This document shows positions 35,076 through 41,166 of a stretch of 44,880 nucleotides of DNA, piece by piece. Origin of the DNA: Actinomycetota bacterium (GTDB lineage Bacteria; Actinomycetota; Acidimicrobiia; Acidimicrobiales; Ilumatobacteraceae); contig JAPLAA010000098.1 in assembly GCA_026393475.1 (NCBI GenBank), positions 4,312-49,191 of the forward strand. Reading direction: 5' to 3'. Numbering within the stretch: position 1 is the stretch's first letter; every line of letters starts with the position of its first letter. The notes below the pieces were generated by a model. The model saw only the letters and a program-made list of their open reading frames with translations, was not told the DNA's origin and searched no databases. The translations under genes and the position numbers were made by a program.

Positions 35076-35612
35076 TCAGGGGAGGGCGCCGACGGATGCC
35101 AGCGCGAGGCGCAGCAGCCGGTCGTGTCCCTGGGTCATCTCGCGGCGCACCGACTCGCTCACGGCCTCGGCCGGCGTGTACCACACGAGGTCGAGGGCCT
35201 CCTGGGTGGGCTGGCAGTCGCCCGCGACCGGCACGACGTAGGCGAGGCTGACGGCGTGGTGACGTGGGTCGTGGAACCCGCTGACCTCGGGATCGGGGAA
35301 GTACTCGGCGACGGTGAACGGCGACGGGCTGGGCGGGATCTGTGGCAGCGCCACCGGACCCAGGTCCTTCTCGAGGTGGCGGAGCAGGGCGTCGCGGATG
35401 CGCTCGCCGAACAGCACCCGACCGCTCACGACCAACCGGCTCAACGACCCGTCGGCCGCCTGGCGCAGCAGCAGCCCCACCTTGGTGACGTTGCCGAGAT
35501 CGTCGACCCGCACGGGCACGGCGTCCACGTACACGAGGGGCACGTTGGCCCGGATGTTCTGCATGGTCTCGTTGTCGAGCCAGCCGGTCTTGATGTCGAG
35601 TTGATCGCTCAC
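35076..35612 (-). CDS. DUF4916 Nudix-fold protein with degenerate Nudix box
   Basis: 178 residues matching actinobacterial DUF4916 (VPLVYVDAVPVRVDDLGNVTKVGLLLR, GFHDPRHHAVSLAYVVPV, LDLVWYTPAEA). The Nudix box spans 64-85: Gly64, Glu70, Arg78 and Gly85 fit the consensus, but the metal-binding REUxEE glutamates are changed (His79, Lys82, Asp83). It may thus bind nucleotides without classic pyrophosphohydrolase activity. The GTG start overlaps the subtilase stop (GTGA), so this cytoplasmic protein is coupled to a secreted protease, an odd pairing. The function of the family is not established. Confidence 0.88.
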   Translation of the reverse strand: MSDQLDIKTGWLDNETMQNIRANVPLVYVDAVPVRVDDLGNVTKVGLLLRQAADGSLSRLVVSGRVLFGERIRDALLRHLEKDLGPVALPQIPPSPSPFTVAEYFPDPEVSGFHDPRHHAVSLAYVVPVAGDCQPTQEALDLVWYTPAEAVSESVRREMTQGHDRLLRLALASVGALP

Positions 35613-38425
35613 GTGGTTCCTGTGAAGTAGCCGTTCACGTCGATGATGACATGCGTGGTCTGGTTCACGAAGGTATTCAGCGCACCACCGGTCGACAGAC
35701 GCACCATGCCCGCGTTCGCACGGGGGTCGACGGCGGGGTAGTTGAGGTTGGAGATGACCGGTTGCCCTCGGTCGGCGGGGAACACGGTGAGATACCCGGC
35801 GCCCGCCGCGCCATCGGAGGTGAGGTTCATCGACACGGCGCTCGCCCCGACCGGCACGCTGCCGCCGGCGAGCTGCACCACGCGGCTGGTGAGCGTGGTG
35901 TGGATGCCCGCGCCCGACCGGCTGTCGTAGGCGCGGCCGGGCGTGAGCGGGACGAAGAGTCCGCCGCTGCCGGCCGGGGTGGTGGGACCGGTGATCCAGC
36001 CCATCAGGTCGACCACGAGATGGGTGCTGTTGCTGGTGAGCACGCTGATCGAGCCGTCGGCGCCCACCGGCACGATGCTGAGCGTGCCCGACGCGAGCCC
36101 GGCCACGTAGTTGCCGTTGGAGGTGGTGAGCCCGGTGGCGCCCGTGGCCTGCGCCCGCAGGAATCCGCTGCCGACCGCCTGGTCGGCCACGACGTTCACC
36201 ACCGCAGCGGCGGCGCCGGCCGGGATGCCCACCACGCGCACGCTCTCGCCGGCGACCGGACGGTGCGGCACCCATTCGGGCGGCACCGGGCCGCCCGACT
36301 CGGGACGGGTGTCGAGCACACGGACCGGGTCGACCGCCACGAACCGCCCCTCGGCGACCGTGGCGGTGGCGGCCGGCGTGAAGGTGCCCAACAGGTCGAC
36401 GACGACGTTGCCGCCGGCGAAGAGGTAGAGCGTGACCGAGTTGCGCGAGCCGACCGGAACGATCGCGAAGTTCGGTTGGACCTGACCGGGCGAGGCCACG
36501 TTCAGCGTGGACGACGTGCCGAGGCTGCCCTGGAGTGTGGGGAGCACCTGCACGTAGCCGGCCGCCGAGGTGTCGGTCGAGACCACGTTCAGGGCGACCG
36601 CCGACGCGCCGCTCACGGGCAGTGCGAGGTCGATGACGGTGAACCGGGGATGGGGTCCGACGGGCGCGGCGGGCGTCGCCGACGCGGCGCGCGTGTCGAG
36701 GATCCGGATCGGCGTGGCGAGTGCCTGGAACTGGGCCGGCCGGGCGTCGATCGACGGAGCCGGTGGCGGTGGCAGGTCGAGCCGGCCCGCGCCGAAGGTG
36801 TTGTCGGGGCCGGGCGTGCCGAGGTCGGCGACGAGGTGCTTCACGAGCGCGGCCAGATGGGGGCCGCTGGCGGCGAGCCCTCGCCCGAGCAGGAGGGCGG
36901 CGAACCCGGCGGCGGTGGGCGATGCGGCGCTGGTGCCGTTGAAGCACGTGACCGAGGGGCCGTAGCGCACCGGGTTGTAGATGCTGCTCTTCACACAGCT
37001 CGGCGCCGTGACGTCGGGCTTGGTGCGGCCGTCGTTGGTGGGGCCCTGCGACGAGTAGTTCCCGATCGTGGCGCCCGCCGGCGGATCGATCGCGCCGACC
37101 GATACCAGCGACGGATTCGACGAGTCGACGACCGGCTTGGCAGCGCTGTACGGGGCCTGGCTGTACTCGAGGTCGCCGCTGAACAGTGCGACCTCCACCA
37201 CGTCGGCCGACGGGTCGCCGCCGAGCGCCACCCGGCGGATCCGCAACGTGACCGGCCCTGCGCCGTACACGTCGGCTGCCTCGAGCGGTGGCGCGCCCGC
37301 CACCTGCGACGCGTCGACGATGCGGGTGCCGAACGGGTTGGTCATCTCGATGCGGTAGTCGGTGACCTGGCTCGCCGGCTTGTTCCAGTCGGACCAGCGG
37401 ATGCCGTCGAAGCCGACGTTGACACCGGTGATCGTCATCGTGGTGTCGACTCCGGGGCCGGGCAGGAAGTCGACGTATCCCTGTGCGTCGACGCCCTCGG
37501 TGTAGCGGCCGTACGAGCCGGCGGCGTCGTTGCCCGCAGAGTTGAACCAGGTGAGGCCCTTGGTGGCGGCGTAGTCGACCACGGCGCCGAGCGGGCCGGT
37601 GCCGTCGCCCGGTCCGTCGTACGCGGCGCCGAGCGACCGGGTCATGATCGTGACGCCGTTGGCGGCGAACCAGTCGACCGCAGCGCGGAGATCGCTCGCC
37701 GTGCCGACGGTGGCGAGCCACAGCTCGGCGTCGGGTGCCATGTCCTTCACGACCTCGGCGACGGCCACTCCGTGCTCCTCGCCCGACGCTCCCGACCCGG
37801 CGCAGAAGCCGGAGTTCGAGCTGTCGAGGCAGAAGCGTCGGCCGCTCGGGGGCAGCGGGCCGTGCTCGTCGGGGTTCCACAGCGTGAGATCGAAGAAGTC
37901 GACGATGCCGATGCGCACACCGGCGCCGCGGATGCCCGCGTCGTGCCATGCCTTGGCATCGGTGACGGCGATGTTCTCGCCGGTGACCGGCCCGAGCTCG
38001 AGCCGAGGATCGTCGGTCGACGACTCGATCGTGCCGGTGACGGGGCGGTTGGCGATGAGTGGTCGGCGCAGCCCGTCGGCGTCGTCGACCGCGGCGAGTT
38101 CGTCGACCCGCGACGCAGCGATCGACACCTGCACGACCTCGCCCGGCACGGAGCCGGTGACCACGCCGCCGAGCGCCTTGGCGGCCGCCCGGGCGCCGGC
38201 CACGTCGTCGGTGAGCAGCTCGACGACCACCCGGTCGCCGGGGGCCGCGTCGGCCAACTCGTCGAGCAGCGCCGGGTCGGTGATCTCGCCGCTGCCGGTC
38301 GGTGCGTCGGCCGGGGGTGGGGTCGCCGCCGCCGTGCCCGGCGCGACGAGGACGGTCGCCAACGCGATCGCGACACAGGTGTGAGCAAGCGATGCGGCAC
38401 CAGGGATGATGCGGCGACGCCTCAT
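35609..38425 (-). CDS. Secreted subtilase (peptidase S8) with three C-terminal beta repeats
   Basis: 938 residues. A signal peptide (to about residue 34, ending TAAA) is followed by an inhibitor-like propeptide (about 45-120). The catalytic domain has Asp176 in GIVDFFD (instead of the usual DSG/DTG), His218 in EEHGVAVAE, oxyanion Asn299 (SAGN) and Ser499 (FNGTSAASP). The triad is complete, though both Asp and His motifs are atypical. A large insertion (about 300-460) separates Asn and Ser. The C-terminus has three repeats of about 110-140 residues, each opening with R-(I/V/A)-(L/Y)-D-(T/S)-R and closing with (V/I)-(V/I)-D-(L/V)-x-G, probably sugar- or surface-binding. The start overlaps the acidic small protein gene by 4 bp. 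Confidence 0.92.
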   Translation of the reverse strand: MRRRRIIPGAASLAHTCVAIALATVLVAPGTAAATPPPADAPTGSGEITDPALLDELADAAPGDRVVVELLTDDVAGARAAAKALGGVVTGSVPGEVVQVSIAASRVDELAAVDDADGLRRPLIANRPVTGTIESSTDDPRLELGPVTGENIAVTDAKAWHDAGIRGAGVRIGIVDFFDLTLWNPDEHGPLPPSGRRFCLDSSNSGFCAGSGASGEEHGVAVAEVVKDMAPDAELWLATVGTASDLRAAVDWFAANGVTIMTRSLGAAYDGPGDGTGPLGAVVDYAATKGLTWFNSAGNDAAGSYGRYTEGVDAQGYVDFLPGPGVDTTMTITGVNVGFDGIRWSDWNKPASQVTDYRIEMTNPFGTRIVDASQVAGAPPLEAADVYGAGPVTLRIRRVALGGDPSADVVEVALFSGDLEYSQAPYSAAKPVVDSSNPSLVSVGAIDPPAGATIGNYSSQGPTNDGRTKPDVTAPSCVKSSIYNPVRYGPSVTCFNGTSAASPTAAGFAALLLGRGLAASGPHLAALVKHLVADLGTPGPDNTFGAGRLDLPPPPAPSIDARPAQFQALATPIRILDTRAASATPAAPVGPHPRFTVIDLALPVSGASAVALNVVSTDTSAAGYVQVLPTLQGSLGTSSTLNVASPGQVQPNFAIVPVGSRNSVTLYLFAGGNVVVDLLGTFTPAATATVAEGRFVAVDPVRVLDTRPESGGPVPPEWVPHRPVAGESVRVVGIPAGAAAAVVNVVADQAVGSGFLRAQATGATGLTTSNGNYVAGLASGTLSIVPVGADGSISVLTSNSTHLVVDLMGWITGPTTPAGSGGLFVPLTPGRAYDSRSGAGIHTTLTSRVVQLAGGSVPVGASAVSMNLTSDGAAGAGYLTVFPADRGQPVISNLNYPAVDPRANAGMVRLSTGGALNTFVNQTTHVIIDVNGYFTGTT

Positions 38426-38862
38426 CGCCGGCGCCGCCGCTTGCCCGGCGTCGGTGACGTCTTCGGCTCGGTGCGCGGCAGAGGCGGCACGGCCACATCG
38501 GCGTCGGCGAGCGAGAGGGCGATGCCGTCGGTGTCGATGTCGAGCGGATCGCTGTTGGAGGCGATCACGATCGGGGCCTCCTCGCGCGGCTTGCGACCGT
38601 TGACGATCTGGTCGATGCCGAGCATGCCGGCCGCGAGCGCGGCACCCGCCACGCCGTGGCGACGCTTGGCGTGGGCGATGCGCGTGGCCATGTCGCCGCC
38701 GGCGTCGAACGGCTCCGGCCCACGGCCGTCGGTGACCTCGAGATCGTCCGGGTCGAGTTCGAGCTCGAGATCGTCGAGTTCGAGATCGTCGAGGTCCAGC
38801 GCCGGGTCCGCGTCGGCGGCGGGGCGTCCGGGCGCGTCGTCGTGATCGGGAGCTCCGCCCAT
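38422..38862 (-). CDS. Small acidic protein of unknown function
   Basis: 146 residues. The N-terminal third is an Asp/Leu repeat (LDLDDLELDDLELELDPDDL), the middle has ATRIAHAKRRHGVAGAALAAGMLGIDQI, a possible short membrane-touching helix, and the end is a run of Arg (GKRRRRR). No family recognised. It is the first gene of a three-gene operon whose members overlap by 4 bp, ahead of the subtilase. It could be a cytoplasmic regulator or chaperone, but nothing in the sequence proves that. The ATG at 38862 has no ribosome-binding site; a TAGGTT hexamer ends 7 bases upstream, suggesting a leaderless start. Confidence 0.75.
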   Translation of the reverse strand: MGGAPDHDDAPGRPAADADPALDLDDLELDDLELELDPDDLEVTDGRGPEPFDAGGDMATRIAHAKRRHGVAGAALAAGMLGIDQIVNGRKPREEAPIVIASNSDPLDIDTDGIALSLADADVAVPPLPRTEPKTSPTPGKRRRRR

Positions 38863-38869
38863 GGCCGCC

Positions 38870-38875
38870 AACCTA
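38870..38875 (-). promoter_or_regulatory. -10-like TAGGTT for the protease operon
   Basis: On the minus strand TAGGTT (TANNNT) ends 7 bases before ATG 38862. Together with the absence of a Shine-Dalgarno this predicts leaderless initiation. Confidence 0.45.
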
Positions 38876-38983
38876 CTCGGGAACCGTTCGTTCCTGCGCT
38901 CGGGGGTCGCAGTTGGCTCGGTGCTCGATCGCTGCCGGGTCGCTGCCCCGGGGGGTATCGCGCGATCGCACAAGCGGTGTCAT

Positions 38984-38989
38984 TACTGT
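38984..38989 (+). promoter_or_regulatory. -10-like TACTGT for the Nei-family gene
   Basis: TACTGT (TANNNT) ends 7 bases before GTG 38997. No ribosome-binding site lies between. It is the mirror arrangement of the divergent gene's -10, with about 108 bp between the two hexamers. Confidence 0.5.
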
Positions 38990-38996
38990 TTCCGGT

Positions 38997-39920
38997 GTGG
39001 TAGATGGGGATGCGATCCATCGGGCGGCCGCCGCCCTGCGTACGGCTCTCGTGGGCCGTCCCCTCTCGCGCTTCGACTCGCCTGTGCTCGAAGGGCCCGT
39101 GCCCGCCGTCGGCCGCATCGTCGAGCGGGTCGAGAGCCATGGCCGCAACCTCGAGATCGTCTGGGACGACGGCCTCATCCTCCACACGAACTTGAGGCTC
39201 AGCGGGACGTGGCACCTGTACCGCCACGGCGAGCGCTGGCGTCGCCCGGGCACGCAGATGCGCGCGGAGATCCAGACCGTCGACTGGATCGCGGTGTGCT
39301 TCAACGCTCCGATCGTCGAGACCTACCGCGAGTTCGACCGCTATCGGCATCCCGGCTTCGGACCGCACGGTCCTGATCTCAGCCGTCCCGATGCCGATCT
39401 CGACGAGAGCATCAACCGCCTGTACCACTACCACGACCAGTTGGCGCCGGTCAGCGAGGCGTTGCTCGACCAGCACGTCGCCAACGGCATCGGCAACGTG
39501 TACCGGTGCGAGGTGCTGTGGGCGTGCGGCGTGCACCCGTTCGCTCCGGTGTCGGCGCTCGATGCCGACGACTGCTCGCACCTCGTCACGACGGCCGCCG
39601 CGCTGCTCCGTTCGAAACTGCGCCACAGCCCGCGTGTCACGGCATCGATCGCCCAGCCCGGCTCGTTCGTTCGCGGTGACCTCGCGGTGTACGGCCGCAA
39701 CGGCCAACGCTGCGCACGCTGCGGCGACACGGTGCAGGTGTGTCAACTCGCCGAGCACGAGCGGCTGCTGTACTGGTGCCCCGGGTGCCAGGTGCACCGC
39801 TCGCTCGACTCGATGCCGCCCCTCGACGAGGACGCGATGCGCGAGATGGATCCGCACCCCGCTGCGGCGAAGTTCCTGAGCAATCTGCCCTGGCGCCGCA
39901 GCCACCCGCTCGCCGGCTGA
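38997..39920 (+). CDS. Fpg/Nei-family DNA glycosylase with N-terminal Val-Asp instead of Pro-Glu
   Basis: 307 residues. The family signature MPEGD is here MVDGD: catalytic Pro2 is Val2 and Glu3 is Asp3. The rest is a normal Nei-type protein: HTNLRLSGTWHL in the N-terminal beta sandwich, the H2TH region (LLDQHVANGIGNVYRCEVLWACGVHP), and a C-terminal zinc finger CARC...CPGC. Family enzymes excise oxidised bases and nick the strand through a Schiff base on residue 2. Vertebrate NEIL3 naturally uses Val2, so activity is possible but probably slow. The start is fixed because no MPEG occurs upstream and the GTG is followed directly by the conserved DGD. It is probably leaderless. It is followed by a tandem 37-bp repeat. 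Confidence 0.88.
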   Translation: MVDGDAIHRAAAALRTALVGRPLSRFDSPVLEGPVPAVGRIVERVESHGRNLEIVWDDGLILHTNLRLSGTWHLYRHGERWRRPGTQMRAEIQTVDWIAVCFNAPIVETYREFDRYRHPGFGPHGPDLSRPDADLDESINRLYHYHDQLAPVSEALLDQHVANGIGNVYRCEVLWACGVHPFAPVSALDADDCSHLVTTAAALLRSKLRHSPRVTASIAQPGSFVRGDLAVYGRNGQRCARCGDTVQVCQLAEHERLLYWCPGCQVHRSLDSMPPLDEDAMREMDPHPAAAKFLSNLPWRRSHPLAG

Positions 39921-39929
39921 GCGAGCCCG

Positions 39930-40092
39930 CTGAGCGAGCGAAGCGAGCGAGGCCCACATCGACTCGCTGAGCGAGCGAAGCGAGCGAGGCCCACATCGAC
40001 TCGCTGAGCGAGCGAAGCGAGCGAGGCCCACATCGACTCGCTGAGCCCGCGAGGCCCACAGGCCTCCAGCGAGCGAGGCCAACATCGACCGG
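39930..40092. repeat. 37-bp tandem repeat, three perfect copies plus a degenerate one
   Basis: Perfect copies at 39930-39966, 39967-40003 and 40004-40040; a diverged copy with an insertion continues to about 40092 and is followed by CTGAGCGAGCG. Each unit starts CTGAGCGAGCGAAGCGAGCG and ends CACATCGACTCG. The unit junction forms the palindrome CTCGCTGAGCGAG. It lies between convergent genes. Units are contiguous with no unique spacers, so it is not CRISPR. Confidence 0.93.
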
Positions 40093-40146
40093 CTGAGCGA
40101 GCGCCTTCACCTGAGCCTCGACCCGGGGTCGAGGGTCGCGGGATCG

Positions 40147-40602
40147 TCAGCCCTTGCGGGCCTTGGCCGCTTTGGTGTTGTCCTTCGGGCGGCGCAGCTC
40201 CTTGCGCTTCACGAACCGCAGGCCGCTCCAGGTGTCGTCGATCGCGCAGACCTTGTTGTCGACCCAACCGGTCGGCAGGATCACGGCACGCAACACGTCC
40301 TCGGTGATGTCGGTCTCGACGCCGGAGGTGCGCTTCGGCCATGCGATCCAGACGGCGCCGTCGGGCGACAGGGGAGCGGTGAGCTTCGGCCAGTCGGCGG
40401 CGAGCACCACGCGCTGGGTGCAGAAGGCGATCACGATGTCGAGCGGCGGCATCAGCGACTGCTGCCAGACCGCATCGCCCAGATCGCCGTCGGCCGTGAG
40501 CAGCTCGGCGAAGTGGTCGGGGGCACGGCGGACGGTGAACACCTTGTCGCCGGTGATGCCGAGTTTCTTCGGCAGCGGGGTGTTCGAGTAGCCCGCGCTC
40601 AC
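40147..40602 (-). CDS. DUF3052 family protein
   Basis: 151 residues. The opening GYSNTPLPKKLGITGDKVFTVRRAP matches the DUF3052 pattern, followed by DIVIAFCTQRVVL, PDGAVWIAWPKRTSG and WVDNKVCAIDDTWSGLRFVKRK. DUF3052 members are small cytoplasmic proteins of unknown role. The C-terminus is basic (KDNTKAAKARKG). The GTG start at 40602 overlaps the stop of the preceding PPOX gene by 4 bp (GTGA); this fits the family, which begins just before GYS. Longer reading frames upstream run inside the PPOX gene. Confidence 0.85.
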   Translation of the reverse strand: MSAGYSNTPLPKKLGITGDKVFTVRRAPDHFAELLTADGDLGDAVWQQSLMPPLDIVIAFCTQRVVLAADWPKLTAPLSPDGAVWIAWPKRTSGVETDITEDVLRAVILPTGWVDNKVCAIDDTWSGLRFVKRKELRRPKDNTKAAKARKG

Positions 40603-41003
40603 GACGGGGTCCCCGTTCGGAGGCTCGAGTTGCACATGACCTTGTCGACGTCGATCTCCACCACGACACGATCGTCGCGCACCTTCGGCTGTCGGTAGCG
40701 CACCGCATAGGCGGCGACCGCCGCAGCGACGTCGTCGGCGTCGTCGCTCACCCGGGTGGCGCCCTCGAAGGTGAGCCACCGACCGCCGTCCACCTGGCAG
40801 ACCGCGGCCCGCCGACCGGCGCCGGCATGGGCGGCCTTGGCCGCGCCGGCGAAGGTGATCACCCGCACGACACCGCGCTCGTCGTCGTAGGTGAACCCGA
40901 CGGGCACCACGTGCGGGCTGCCGTCGGCGCGGAGCGTGGTGAGCGTGGCGAGATGTCGCTCGGCGAGGAACTCGCGCACCGCGGCGCTCAGGGACTGCTG
41001 CAT
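40599..41003 (-). CDS. PPOX-class F420/flavin-dependent oxidoreductase-like protein
   Basis: 134 residues with the split beta-barrel pattern FLAERHLATLTTLRADGSPHVVPVGFTYD, then VITFAGAAKAAHAGAGRRAAVCQVDGGRWLTFEGATRVS, typical of small actinobacterial F420-dependent PPOX proteins. The cofactor choice between F420 and FMN cannot be settled from sequence alone. ATG 41003 gives the usual family length; an earlier start at 41027 is possible. It is translationally coupled to DUF3052. Two long hairpins lie upstream, between it and the ABC permease. Confidence 0.82.
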   Translation of the reverse strand: MQQSLSAAVREFLAERHLATLTTLRADGSPHVVPVGFTYDDERGVVRVITFAGAAKAAHAGAGRRAAVCQVDGGRWLTFEGATRVSDDADDVAAAVAAYAVRYRQPKVRDDRVVVEIDVDKVMCNSSLRTGTPS

Positions 41004-41038
41004 CCGCCCATCATGCCGGGGCCCCACCCCGAACCGAC

Positions 41039-41081
41039 CGCGATGAGAGATGAGTGCCGGTAGCGGCCCGATGTCTCATCG
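41039..41081. repeat. Imperfect hairpin, first of two with shared arm CGCGATGAGAGATGAG
   Basis: The 16-base arm CGCGATGAGAGATGAG (41039-41054) is identical to that of the next element. CGATGAGA pairs with TCTCATCG (41074-41081), and an inner stem GCCG-GTAG-CGGC sits in the loop. A related but decayed copy of the element at 41100. Confidence 0.65.
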
Positions 41082-41099
41082 CCGTCGTTGCCACCCCGA

Positions 41100-41144
41100 C
41101 GCGATGAGAGATGAGGGCGTGAGCGCCACTCATCTCTCATCGCG
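41100..41144. terminator. 20-bp stem hairpin downstream of the ABC permease
   Basis: Perfect 16-bp arms CGCGATGAGAGATGAG (41100-41115) and CTCATCTCTCATCGCG (41129-41144) plus an inner GGCG-TGAG-CGCC stem, one bulged A. It begins 23 bp past the permease stop on the minus strand. It probably ends the ABC operon, although the two related copies suggest a repeat family rather than a plain terminator. Confidence 0.6.
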
Positions 41145-41166
41145 GGGAGTGGGTCGGGCGGGCTGG

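Noticed and set aside
35651..38845. A 1064-codon plus-strand open frame
   Set aside because: Shadow of the subtilase operon; Arg/Val/Gly-rich without motif, while the minus strand has a full S8 triad and signal peptide.
39930..40092. CRISPR array
   Set aside because: The repeats touch each other with no unique spacers, and no cas gene is nearby.
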